Below are positions 1 to 12,288 of a stretch of 64,000 nucleotides of DNA, one piece after another. The notes under the pieces were generated by a model. The model saw nothing but the letters and a program-made list of their open reading frames with translations, was not told where the DNA came from and searched no databases. Position numbers and translations under genes: made by a program. Each line of letters begins with the position of its first letter. Position 1 is the stretch's first letter. Origin of the DNA: Leptoclinus maculatus (lineage: Eukaryota; Chordata; Actinopteri; Perciformes; Stichaeidae); NCBI GenBank assembly GCA_032191485.1, contig JAVDOI010000012.1:16151375-16215374 (forward strand), given 5' to 3'.

Positions 1-339
1 AGTGTTTGTCTGAATTATCTAAAAGTGTTTGAAAGCAATAATCTTCATGTTTCATGGTATCTATGGTTATGTTCTGTTATGAAATCTGAATATTAGTTTG
101 GTTTGCTATAAAATCCCTGAACTATTTGTCTTCTTCTGAACAAATTAAAGCAATGTTACGTGTGAAACCCTGATGAACTGGCCTCATCTCACACAGTGTG
201 TTCTCTGAGTGTCCACTAGGGGGCAGCAGAGGGACTTCATGCTGAGCCGGCTGCAGAGGTTGTTACCCGGTCGGTGACCCACATCAAGCTGCCTGTTGAC
301 ATGTTGCTGCTTACAGTTGTTCCTGTTACAGGGTTTACA

Positions 340-392
340 GTGTGTGTGTGTGTGTGTGTGTAATACACACACACACACACACACACACACAC
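340..392. repeat. Inverted microsatellite (GT)n-TAATA-(CA)n
   Basis: A (GT)11 tract is followed by TAATA and then a (CA)14 tract. The two arms are complementary, so either strand can fold into a long hairpin with a five-base loop. Confidence 0.9.
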
Positions 393-1261
393 CTCAAGGG
401 AAACCCAGCAGCATTATATAAGCCTGCTCTGCTTCCTGGAGAACACATATTCAGGAGGAAGAGATAAAAAAGGTGCATTATTAAAGCGGAGTTGGCTTGA
501 GTAGTGGATCTCTGCTCCCTCCCTCTGCAGTCGACCTTTTCTTCATATAAATAAAATCACTTCTGAGAAGTGGGAGCCTCAAACATAGATGGTTCCCACC
601 AGTACGGATCCTCTTGAATTTTTCAACACGCCGCATTAATATACAATATTATATTCCAGCTTTCCTCCGGGGCTGAACTGTGAGTCGTTACATGTAATCA
701 TGCTCTTCTTCGCGGCAGCAAATGTGATGCTTCCTGGGAGGGAGACGGAGGAGGAGGCGACGCCGGCTGGATCTCCCACTCACTCCGAAGGATCTCCCAC
801 AGTGCAACGCCACCACGTGTGACGAATCTGTGACAGGCCGCTCTCCCACAGGAACCCTGATCCCGGGCGCAGGATTGGTGGATGTGATGGAGTAACGCGT
901 CAGGGAGAAGTGACAGAGTGACGGATGAAGCCGTCGTTTCCACTGTGGCCTGAAAACTGACTGATGCAGAACTAAATGTATCTGTAAGATGTTAGAAGCG
1001 GTTTGCTTTAAAGCACTATAAAGACGCAGCACTCTGAATATCTTGTTTACCATTTGTGTATTAGACACGTATCATATTATAACAGCATTTATAATACACT
1101 AAAGGGTTTTTGATGCAATAAAACAGAAGACTTTACTTTCTCTAAAAGGTTCTGAATTGGGGATTTAAAGGTCAAAGATGTCGAGTAGGTCAGGACCTGC
1201 TTCACACTAAAATACACACTAAATAGTGAAACCAGGAAGCAACTTCTTGTTCTGAAGAGTG

Positions 1262-1816
1262 AAGCCAAAGCTTCATGTGTTACACCTGCATTCTCTCTAG
1301 TGTCCACCAGGGGGCGACTCCTCTGGTTCTATAGAAGTCTATGAGAAAATGACTCTACTTCTCTCTTGATTTATTACCTCAGTAAACATTGTAAACATGA
1401 GTTTATGGTCTCAATCTCTAGTTTCAAGTCTTCTTCAATACAGCATGATGTTCATTTAGTACATATGGTCCATTTAGAGTCAAACAGACCATAAAGCAGG
1501 GGATGCTTTAGGGGCGGGGCTACACAGTGATTGACAGGTCTCTACCAGAGCGTTGTCTGGTCTGGCAGTTGTCTGTGTTTTTGTCTTTAAACTTAAACCT
1601 TGTGTTTTCATTTCATGGAAGTTAATTGTAACATTTTGGTCGCCTAAAATCGTTCGGTTGTAATTAGCTCCACCCTCTAGTGTCACTTCTGGTTGCAAAA
1701 AACCAAGATGGTGACGACCAAAAACCAAGATGGCGACGGACAAACTGCTGAACTGAGGGCTTAAAACGTTCACCAACCAAAGGCTGACGTCCCCGTGAAT
1801 ACATCCACTTCTTATG
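1262..1816 (-). repeat. Dispersed repeat family A, copy 1
   Basis: One of ten copies here of a family recognised by shared blocks such as GTCCACCAGGGGGCGACTCC, TTTATTACCTCAGTAAACAT and CAAGATGGCGACGG. The copy is long, includes the AAACCAAGATGG-rich end, and is in the minus orientation (taking copy 10 as plus). I see no open reading frame; it looks like a non-autonomous mobile element common in percomorph fish. Confidence 0.8.
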
Positions 1817-2795
1817 GTGGAAACAAAAGTTACACGTAACCTTTTTATCCAAATCCATCTTGACCTCTTGATGTCTTTTGACATGTTGACCTGACGGAGG
1901 AACTCAAACAACCCGATCAGCTCGTGAAGCCGGAAGGTAATGTGACATGAAACCAGGTAACCGATAAGCAACGAGAAACACAGTCCCGATTTAACCCTCA
2001 TCATCATTCCACCGCCCACCTTCACCACCACTACTGGCATCACCACCGTCACCGCCCCCACATCCATTCTTCTCCTCTTCTCCCCTGGTAGTCATGGAGA
2101 CAAATGGTTTGTGTATCACAGGAGCAATGCATGAGACGGAAAATCAATCAACAATCAATGAAGAACAACAGCGAAGGACAGAAGACTCAGTGGTCACCGC
2201 TGAGGCGAGAGATGCGTTGAAGTTGAAACTTCAAGAGAGAACCAGACTCCAGGTCTGAGGACAGACTTCTTGTACCGTTACATTCTCTGTCAGTACGTCC
2301 TCGGACTCAGTTTGGTGCATTTATTGGAGCCACAATAAGTCAAGTACTAAAATAAATTACATGAATGTTTCCAAGAGACCAAAGTTATTATTGGAAGTGG
2401 CTGTTCATCACCAAGAATACTGGTGGATGGTAGACGTTCACACTCCCAACGCGTCCACCGACGCCGAGTCGTCCGAAGCTTCAACATAAGACACTCTACG
2501 CTCCCCTCTAACGTCATGTTCGTGACAGGCTTTGTGTCTTTTCAAAATAAACTTCCGTCTTCACAGGAAGTTACGTTCAGACAACAAATCCACTTCATCA
2601 GGTTCAGGAACAGAAAGACATGTTTGAGTCATGTGACTACAAATTACACGTTCGGATGTTGAGTAAATTTCCACTCACAGGTATATTTTGAAGTTACGGT
2701 AATTTCAGTCGTTCCATGATAATTATCACATAATAACGGCTCACGCGGTAAACGCTGGTTTGCTGCTGTGCTAATGAGGATCTATCAAGACATAA

Positions 2796-2830
<35 letters not shown>

Positions 2831-3835
2831 TAGGCTAAAGTTGATATCGCTGATGTGTCGAATTCACATCCAGCTGACGTGAGCATCCGGATGAAGTCTT
2901 GAAGTCTAATATTCAGTTCGTATTACTGGTGTTGTAGTCTGGACCAACTCTCTGTAGCTTCTAAATGCTCCACTATGTTCATCAGCTGCTCTCTAGCTGA
3001 TGTTAATGTGAAGTGGATTCATCAAAGCTTGGCCCTCCTGCAGGAAACAAGGTGCGACGGACCCGTGAGGGGGAAGCTGCCAAAACAACGAGCTACGATC
3101 CACTAGATCCACTGCTGATGTAAAAACTCTGACCAGTGCAGCTTTAACGGCGAAGGATGATGCAAGTCGGCCTCCTGGTTCATTTACATGGAACACATTC
3201 TGTGAAACACAATAGTTACATAACAGCTCCACAGTTGCATGTTGTTGTATTCCCATTAACTCTGAGTCATGTCATGTTTCAGGTGCTGTTGCAGCTCATA
3301 ATCCCCACTGAGGCACTGTGAATGGGGGGGGGTGAGAGCGACCGTTGCTATGGCACCAAAACTCAGCTGTTCACCGGGGGTTTAAGCTGCACCAGGTTCA
3401 AATTGACGGTTAGCATTTATAGAACTATTTATACACTGAAATAAAGAACTTGCATGACAAACCGCCTGCTGGCGCTTCAGCAACACTGTGCGGACGACAC
3501 GGGCCTCTGGGATGATTTGAGGTTTGAATTTGAATACTTTGACACATTGTGCTACATGACACGTCACTGGTGGCTTAATTCACTGCATGTAACTCTGAAT
3601 AATAATGAGGCAGACGGAGGAGCGGAGGGGGGAGTAATGTCTGATGTGTAGCGGGCGCCAGAGGCGATGGGAGGAACAAGAGAATGTGTGGGGGCAAAGA
3701 GGGCAGGGTGTGAAGGGGGGAGGAAAGAAGTGGAATACAGACAATGAGGAGTGGAGAGAGGAATTAGATTAGAAGAATGGCAGAGGAGAAGGTGCAGAAG
3801 AGATATGAAGAGAAACGTGGAGATGACATTAGGTA

Positions 3836-4220
3836 GAGAGGATGAAGAGCTTAGAGGAGCTACGAGGTTAGAGGATGAAGAGCTTAGAGGAGCTACGAGG
3901 TTAGAGGATGAAGAGCTTAGAGGAGCTACGAGGTTAGATATGAGGAGAGAAAAGAAGAGTCAGAGGAGCTACGAGGTTAGATATGAGGAGAGAAAAGAAG
4001 AGCTTAGAGGAGCTACGAGGTTAGATATGAGGAGAGAAAAGAAGAGTCAGAGGAGCTACGAGGTTAGAGGATGAAGAGCTTAGAGGAGCTACGAGGTTAG
4101 ATATGAGGAGAGAAAAGAAGAGTCAGAGGAGCTACGAGGTTAGATATGAGGAGAGAAAAGAAGAGTCAGAGGAGCTACGAGGTTAGATATGAGGAGAGAA
4201 AAGGACAAAGAAGAGTTAGA
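3836..4220 (+). repeat. Compound purine-rich minisatellite
   Basis: Two related units alternate, one of about 33 bp containing GATGAAGAGCTTAGAGGAGC and one of about 43 bp containing GATATGAGGAGAGAAAAGAAG; both share GAGGAGCTACGAGGTTA. The strand is strongly purine-biased. Confidence 0.9.
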
Positions 4221-4829
4221 GGAAGTGTTAAATAAAGAACATTAATTTGTATCTCTTTGAAAAGCCCTCTATCTAGAGAACGGGGCACTCAGAGAGGATC
4301 ATGGGAGTTTTCAACTGTACTCTTTTGTTGTAATGCAACAATGGTGATCAGGCTACACACACACACACACAGTCAGACACTGAACTGACACATGATATTA
4401 TCTGATGGCATGGCCACACACCCACACAGTGGCCTAATTAAGAGCTCACGCAGCAGCACAACGCCAGCCTGCCTCATTCAGCGCTGGCAATCGCTTTTTA
4501 TTAACATTTGCACTGTTCCAGGAGTTCATTTGGCTCCTAATGATGCCGCTTTTCAAGCAGTTCGCTCGGTCGAAGTTAACAAGCGGGCAGAGTGCCCACT
4601 CTCTTTACTGATTGTTGGACTTAATATTAACATGCACACAAATAAAAGAGACACACATGAAAAGGGATTCCTCATTAGCAACCTCTTAATGAGGAAATGT
4701 AATGACCTACTTCAACTGTAGAAGTCACTCCTACCAACATGGAGGATTACTGGATAGGCCTTAACAAGTGACACAAGATGACCACCAAGAGACACACAAA
4801 AACAGAGACATGCAGTGTAATGACAACAA

Positions 4830-4925
4830 AGAGACACAAAACGACCACAAAGAGACACAAAACGACCACAAAGACACAAAACGACCACAAAGACACAAAA
4901 CGACCACAAAGACACAAATGATTGC
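4830..4925 (+). repeat. Short tandem repeat ACGACCACAAAGACACAAA
   Basis: About four to five copies of a 19-22 bp unit (ACGACCACAAAGACACAAA with an optional GAG insertion). Surrounding DNA to 5010 is rich in the same GACCACAAAGA and AGAGACACA words. Confidence 0.85.
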
Positions 4926-5094
4926 AAAAAGACCAATACAACCACAAAGAATTGCAAAGGAATCCAAAAAGACCAAATCACACACTAAGAGACACAAAAC
5001 ACGACAAACAGGATAAACACTGTAAAGTGTGTCTTCCTCCTATGTAGGGGGGGGGGGGCTGTTTGCATGTCTGTGTCCATTGTCTCATAATCCG

Positions 5095-5400
5095 TCCATA
5101 CATAATGAAATGGTTCAAATACTCACTACGGCCATAAGTATGTGGACGTTGGATGTCCCTACATTTGCAGCCAGATAGTAAACTTTGATTCTCAAATCGT
5201 CCAAAAAGCGAATTAAATGTAAAACACTTTATGTTGAAAATGATGTGGAGACTCCTCTCCATCCTTCTACTTTTGGTCTGGCTCTGTGTTTCCTGGTTAG
5301 GGAAAGGGAACGCACAGAACCAGCTCCATGAAGAAGAACTAGACTGGCCTGCTTAGAGCCCTGATCCAAACCACATCCAGAAACACCAATAGTCTGAAAA
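5095..5400 (+). pseudogene. Tc1/mariner-like transposase relic
   Basis: Positions 5333-5380 translate as EELDWPA*SPDPNHIQKH, which matches the conserved third-acid region of Tc1-like DDE transposases (typically DWPAQSPDLNPIE). The preceding bases CCAGCTCCATGAAG match the AxKASSIK-type upstream segment. GGCCATAAGTATGTGGAC at 5130-5147 is a typical near-terminal motif of such fish elements. The copy has a stop codon in the motif, large internal deletions and no open frame, so it is dead. Confidence 0.7.
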
Positions 5401-5451
5401 GTGTCTTGTCCATCTCTATCCCAACAACAAACTCTCTGTTCAGCAAGCAGT

Positions 5452-5677
5452 AGCACATGGCTAATTATTATACAGAATGACGTCATCGGACCTTCTCTGC
5501 CACTAGTCGGCTTACCCTGATATTCTTACCCTAAACCCGACCCGTCTCACTCCTCATGCCTAAACCTCACCAACCAAAGCCAACCAAAGCATGGAGTAAT
5601 AAGAGGCAGAGTGCCAGTAGGGAAAGAATTGGGAAGGTCCGATGATGTCAATCTGCATAATAATTAGCCATGTGCTT
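5452..5677. mobile_element. MITE with 44-bp terminal inverted repeats
   Basis: Arm 5452-5495 (starting AGCACATGGCTAATTATTAT) is the reverse complement of 5634-5677 with only three mismatches and no gap; the interior is 138 bp without coding capacity. A further partial arm occurs at 17388-17419. No clear target-site duplication was seen. The element abuts the Tc1-like relic and may have been inserted in it. Confidence 0.8.
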
Positions 5678-6992
5678 CTGTTTTCTTTTGTATTTTCGGA
5701 GCAACGGGCTGTCGGACAAATGAGCTTTTGGTCCAATGGGAAATGTTTCGGATTTTTCATCATTTAGGAATAACATCAACACCAGTGTTGAGCCTCACTA
5801 ATGAGAGTAATGAGACTAATCCCTGCAGCCAGGATGTGAAATCTGGTGAAAGGCGCGTCAGAGCCGCAGATTCAAGCCTTTGGTTTTGGTTACATGTTGG
5901 AGAATCACTGGGTTGAGTCACTTCTGGTCGTGGTGTGTCCAAAAATCCATCTTATATTTGTAATTTGTTTTTGACCACTCTTTCTTCTCTCCTTCATCTC
6001 CTCCTACCTCAGTTACTGATTTCCTACATAATCCAGAACGCTGGGCCGATCAGAAAACAGGCATAAACTTGTTGGATTCAGCTCCTGGCTCCATGTGTAG
6101 GTGGAGAGTGCACCAGCGATAAAGATAGTAAGAGCAAGGGAGCGAGTTCCTCCACTCGAACAACACGAGAGAGTCCACAGCATGTCTAGTGGCTGCTGGT
6201 TGTTCTGCTTGTCAGTAGAAATACATCTGCTGTTTGAACACATTTCTCCGTGTATGTTTGTTGGACGCTTTCTGCAGAAAGTCTGTGATTCTGAGAGACT
6301 TATTTTTAAACTGATGGATGACAGAATGACAGATTTGTTGGGTGTCAGGCTGACAACAACATGCTGCAGAAACCTGAATACTGTTCTGATCATGATTACA
6401 GAAATATGAATAACCCACATGTGAACGTCACATCTCAAACATGGTCTTTAAACATCATCTCTAGGCTATTTAACAGTTTAAATATAGACTTTTTCTTTAA
6501 ATCTATTAGTGATGTTTCAGAGAACAACCTCACTGGATGATTGTTTTCTAAAACAGTCCTACTTCCACGATGCAACAGAGAGGAGCATTGATCCTGAATC
6601 ACGCGTCGCACTCAAATAGAAATAAAGCTGCACGTAACACTGAAACGTGAGCTCGATCTAGGCCACGGCTGCAGAAGCCAACACCCTGACCTCCCTTCTG
6701 CCCGGGCCCCCTTCCCCTTCGTGAAGCGCTCCACTGTGGAGTGGCAGTGGAGGAAAGTGGAGGACCCCGTGGGACTGCCTGTCATAAACGCCTGCTGGAT
6801 GAGGTTCTGTCGTAACTCGGGCGTAGCTTGATGAGTCAATCATGGCAACAAGCGCTGCAGCTCTTAGCGCTGCTGGGGTCCCCCCCCCCCCCAGGACGGA
6901 CGTGCTGCTGAGGCATTCACACTTCTACCATTGCAAAACACAGACGTACAAACATGTAAATGCATACATGTAACACCAGCTCATAGAGCTAT

Positions 6993-7093
<101 letters not shown>

Positions 7094-7124
7094 CCTCTAC
7101 AACTCTCTCCTCCCAAGTTACTTT

Positions 7125-7760
7125 CCAATACAACTAAACTGCATTCTCAATGACATTTCAAAGGACACATGTTTTCTCCCGGATTACGGTCGCAGTATTA
7201 ATGTTGCAAACCGAAAAACTATTTTTATTGAAAAGAGGCTTTTTTGGATCCACCACCTGAAGGTCTAAATTGTTTTTCCTTAAATGATATTTATTATATC
7301 TCTGAGTGTCGTCATAGGGCTGCATTCTAGGAACTCTTCAGATGTGTACATGTAGACTTTCTTGATGACTGTTGGACCTTTGTTTTCTTGATCAAACCAT
7401 TCCTCTATTGTGATTTTTAAATACCTAAAGGGTGAGGCAGCTATATGGTCCTCCCATGTCGAAACATTGGTAAACTATACAATTATTGAACATTCTTTGC
7501 ATCGTGACGAGGGCATGAATATTTTTCCTTTACACTTAAACTGAAACAAAACAAAAACAGAACTCCTTGGTTGGGTTTAGTAAAAACCACCAGGATTCAT
7601 CTTCAAATGGAATTAGAGTAGAACAAAACATCTTGGTTATGTTTAAAGTACTACGTTTACACGGTATTGTACTGCGGTTTTGACCCGTCCACGTCCTGCT
7701 TTAAAACATATTTGTGATACGCCTACCACCAACGTAATCTACGACAAAATATGCTCCCCA
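7125..7760 (+). repeat. Dispersed repeat family B, copy 1
   Basis: Shares the blocks CCGGATTACGGTCGCAG and GGTTTAGTAAAAA with the copies at 7985 and 9975. Relative to those it has about 300 bp of extra sequence in its middle (7240-7560). Confidence 0.65.
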
Positions 7761-7984
7761 CAAAACATAAACCACAAAGGTTGTATGGAAATGTAACTTT
7801 TAGGAGAACATTATAATAATAATAGCATTATTTGTTGCTTTACTTTAATAATTCTCTCTTTAGTAAGTGAAAGTCTTCCTGGATGCTCTCTTTTATAAAA
7901 ATCCCCAAAGTAATGTTTTGCAGATGACACCCTGTTAAATGTGTGAATACATCCGATCAAAGGCGAGCAGCTAAATGACTAAAC

Positions 7985-8335
7985 ATTTACAACCCTGTCT
8001 CCTACAAAACTAAATTGCACTCTCACTTACGAGGGAAACATATTTTCTTCTGGATTACGTTCACAGTTATAACGTCGTGAACTGAAAACAAAAAACGCTA
8101 CAAAACTCCTTCATTAGGTTTAGTGTAAAACATCACGCTTTGGCTTAAAATGAAGACGAAATTAGAACAGGCAAGTTTAGGCAAGTACAGGATTCACACA
8201 GGATACAAACAGCAGCAGCACCAAGACCTCCTCCCTACGTGGACCTCCTCCCTACGTGGACCTCCTCGGACTCATTTGAAACTTCTTTGTGATGCGTTAA
8301 AAGCAAACAGATCCACAACTAAACAAACGTAATTC
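7985..8335 (+). repeat. Dispersed repeat family B, copy 2
   Basis: Begins with CTGTCTCCTACAAAACTAAA and contains GGATTACGTTCACAG and AAAAACGCTACAAAACT, as in copies 1 and 3. It holds a small internal duplication, CTCCCTACGTGGACCTC, at about 8229-8262. Confidence 0.65.
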
Positions 8336-8703
8336 ACAACACTGTTCTATCTACTAAGGGTCTGAAATAAGAGATTGATGACTTCATAGTCTTATTGATT
8401 GCTTTAATTTGCTACAGTCTTTAGATACTCTAAAGGCTGCTCCTCCTAGATGATCTCCCTTATAAACAGAAAACATTTAGAACTATTCTAAACTGCAGCT
8501 AAAGTTCCTCAAAGTTGATAGTTTTAAATGTTGCGTTTAGAACCGTGTGAAGAACTCCGCTTGAAGGACAAAGCTGCTAAATGACAGACGCGATGCTCGC
8601 TTTTGGTTCCGCTCGGAACGCCGTTGAAGTGAAACAAATCTCACATTGGCCAGGAAGACATTGGCAATCCCCTTGTTGCTACTGACCTTGACCATTTTAC
8701 ACT

Positions 8704-8717
8704 GTTGCCATGGTAAC
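8704..8717. promoter_or_regulatory. X-box-like palindrome GTTGCCATGGTAAC
   Basis: Fits the RFX X-box consensus (GTNRCC, two-base spacer, RGYAAC) on both strands. It lies about 140 bp downstream of shank2 exon 8, inside intron 8. One such match can arise by chance, so function is inference. Confidence 0.35.
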
Positions 8718-8856
8718 AAATGAGACGAAGAAAATGTGCCGCTACCAAATATGTTTTCTCTTTTCTTTTCCTACGCTGAATGCTGAAATAGATCTTCTAT
8801 AACCGCGTACATGCAAACCACAGTGGAGAAGAGTGCTTTCTTGTCTTTGCCTCTAC

Positions 8857-8934
8857 CTGAAATGGACTCTGGCTGTTGTAGTTCTTCACTTCTTTGTCGG
8901 CTCCACGAACAAGCAGCACTCTGGCACAGTTATC
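8857..8934 (-). CDS. shank2: shank2 coding exon 8 (ankyrin repeat, residues 343-368)
   Basis: A 78-nt exon from TTTCCTCAG|GATAAC at 8934 to TTTCAG|GTAGAG at 8857, phase 0 at both ends. It encodes DNCARVLLVRGADKEV, then KNYNSQSPFQ, the last ankyrin repeat before the VAIIAGNFELAE segment known from SHANKs. The exon is easy to miss because it is shorter than 100 nt. I searched 1-8856 for the expected next exon and did not find it, so intron 8 is at least 8.8 kb long. Confidence 0.92.
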
Positions 8935-11900
8935 CTGAGGAAAGACAGAGAAGAGAGAGAAACACATGAAAAACAAGGGCTGAGAAGATGTGTAAAGACA
9001 AGTGAAATCCTTCAGGTGATCCTACTTTGTTGGGGGAAAAAGGCCGACGAGCTTCATCGGCAGAATTCTCCAAAAGCAAAAGAAGTCAGAGGAGCAGGAA
9101 GTGATCAGTGCGGTTGGAGCGTCTAAAGATCCCAGCACCGACACAAGAAGGACAGAACATCTACTACCTACATCAGGAACGCAGCTTCATCCGCTGTTAA
9201 GTGTGTATCTATTGCTCCACTCACAGAGAGAGAGAGGGAGTGAGGGCGAGAGAGATAGATAGAGAGGGACAGAGAAAGAGAGAGAGAGAGAAGAACAGAG
9301 GGATGGAGAGTGCTGAGGGGTTTGAATCTACTGCACAAATCGCCCACAAAGTGCTCCACCACGCATGTACCGTGCACACACACACACATGAATATAAATA
9401 CTTGAGTTTAACGCCTCACACAGATACTGACACACAAGCACAATCTGCACAAACACAAATGTTTTCTGCGATTTATAAACATCTTATTTTAGGACGTGCA
9501 CGAGCGCTGTTATTTTTACTCGTGGACGTCTCCATCTGGAGTGCAGCCATCGCCACCGCATATCCTCTCTAAGCTACATTTATAATGGAAATGTGTGACA
9601 CACGTCAGAGACGAAGCCGAGGCATTTGTGTCGCGTTTCAGGAGATAATGAGAAGCAGAGCATGACAGCAAAGGCATGGAGTGGAGAGACAGAGAGAGGA
9701 AAAGGTCCAGGATGTAGCAGCTACACAGATGATCACTGATGGAGCAGATACAGAGGAGGATTCTCACATTCTCTCGACAGAAGTTTGTTATGTTTTTTTT
9801 CTTCGTTGTGCACTGGAATCTGCTCAGAGTCCTCCATCTATGAAGGAGCAGTGAGAATAGAGCCGTATTCATGAAGTACAGTCCAGGTTACATCAGCCCC
9901 CTCTGTGTCATCGCCTTCACAGCTTCAGCTCTGCAGCTTCAGATGATGAGACGTTTAAGGATGTTCTGTATTGGTTTCATTACAACCACGTCTCCTACAA
10001 AATCACGTTCCCATTGCAACTGAACTGAACTCTCCATTGCTTTTACAGGGAAACGTTATTTATCCCGGATTACGGTCGCAGTTTGAAACACGTGGGTAAC
10101 ATTTCAAAACAAAACAGAAAAACGCTACAAAACTTTGTTAGGTTTAATAAAAAGCATCATGTTTTTTAAATCATTGTTGTATGGGAACGTGATGTTTAGG
10201 TTTATTATCATCAGCCCCATGAAAAGACTCCAACCAAGCAAATACCGTGTATCACCGCCTTGACTAAGTCGTTTCTTTCCTGAACCTAACTCAGTTGTTT
10301 CCTGTAAAGACAGAAGTTTATTTTGAAAAGACCAAATTCACGTAACAAGCGGAAATTGCCGCGCGTTGCTGGACTTGAGTAAGAAAACGCACTAAAAATA
10401 AGGAGTACGTTTTCGTAAAATATCATACGAAACGTTGTCGGTGGATAAGTAGAGCACCAAACGTGGATTAATCCGCCACTGAAAATAGTCCCCAACAAAT
10501 GCATGCTCTACAAACAGTGAGCAGCTGATGTATGTCTTCAGAAGAAACACATTGGTTTGTAGCTGAGAGCTGCAGACAGGAAGTAAGAAAGTATTTAAGA
10601 CTAACACTGGGATTTATTAACCACAAGAAAACAATAATGGCGGCCGTATCCTTTGAGAAGATATTACTACACTGAAATGGACGTTTCGTGGCTCCACACA
10701 CTGACACAGAAGCTGGTGATTCCTTAGTGACGCAGCAATAATTATCCTTCTTAAGTGGAACTAAATGCTCGCTCTGATTCTAATACACCAGTGGTTCTCG
10801 TGTTTGATTCAGAGCTGTAGTTCTCTGTGTAGCTGGCGACGCTCCAAGGCCAATGAGTTCAATGGTCTCAGACGAGGGGAACACGGGTTAGAGGGTCGTG
10901 ACCTTCAGAGCTCACTCACAGGTCTGCAGGGCGGTTCATCTATTCAGTGCACATTCAGCTGAGGGTCAAGGCTATGAGTTATTCTATATATTATATATAT
11001 ATATATATTTATATACAAAGCTGAGTGTCAATCCATCGGACTTCCTGTCTGTGTCTTTCATTGTTTTTATACCGAAGACATAAATCTTTAAAAATGTTTC
11101 TTTTCTTTCCTTTTTGGTTTTTAAAAGCTCAGTAATTACCAAAAACAGCTGGTCACTGTAGTTTTTATCAAACAAACAGGAGGAAATAGTGACTTTGTTG
11201 GGGACTATGATTATTCCACATTTGGTGGAAGCTTATGGTGCTTCTACAAAGGAATGATTTTTAACTGTGTAAACTATTTACCATGAATCCACACGTCCTA
11301 CGAGTAAATAAACTCGGCGTCAGAGCATCAAATACATGAGCAGGATAAACGACATGCAAGGAACACGCACAGGACGCGTCCCACGGGAAGAGGAACACAG
11401 ATCAGTGTTCAGACTCAACGAGGCGGCAGACAAGTGAAGATCTGTGAGATCCGTGACTGTCAGTCAGCAACACCAGCAAACATGTGTATGGACTCACAAA
11501 GCATTGTTTATTGTCCCAAATGAGTGACGACTGTCATCTTCTTCATATCTAACATGTTTGTGCTGAAATGACTGAAAAACATACAGCAGTGAATGAAATC
11601 AAATACAAAAGTATACATTTATAGAAACTAAGAGGACGAATCAACCATGTTTTACTTTACTTCCATGCATGTTCCATTTGTTGTTTGTTGTTTAATTTGA
11701 ACTTGTGTGTCTGATGATTTCCTCCTTTGTTCCATTTTGTTGTTTAAAAATAAAAAATAAAGTGGAAAAAAAAGAATAAAAATATGAACATATATGAAGA
11801 ATAGAATAACAGTTATTAAATGTAAAATAAATATAACTGACACGTTTGCAGAACAGAACACCAGAGCAGTAAGAGTAAGAGTCTCACAGAATCTAATATT

Positions 11901-12224
11901 GAGCGTGATATTCAGAATCAATCAGTTCTTCTTTGAGTCCAATCGGACGTTTGTGAACAGTTGGAACAGTTCAAACTGAAGCTGATGTTATCGAAACGTT
12001 TCAAATGAGAATCCTACGCTAATCCCAGAGGACATTCACATCTCACCTAATCCACTATGAGTGAACAGGTTATTGCTGTTTTAATCCCCCCCCCCCCCCC
12101 CACTCACCTGGTTGTATAGGGCACAGATGTGTAGAGCAGTGTTCCCCGAGGCGTTCTGGGCGCTCATGTCTGCTCCGTAGAACAGCAGATGCTCCAGGTG
12201 CTGCACATGGCCGTGACGGCAAGC

Positions 12225-12288
<64 letters not shown>

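Noticed and set aside
688..1068. 126-codon minus-strand frame ending RRRLLLRLPPRKHH
   Set aside because: At first it resembled the basic SHANK linker, but the overlapping frames are equally open, no splice sites fit, and the expected VPFRE context is absent.
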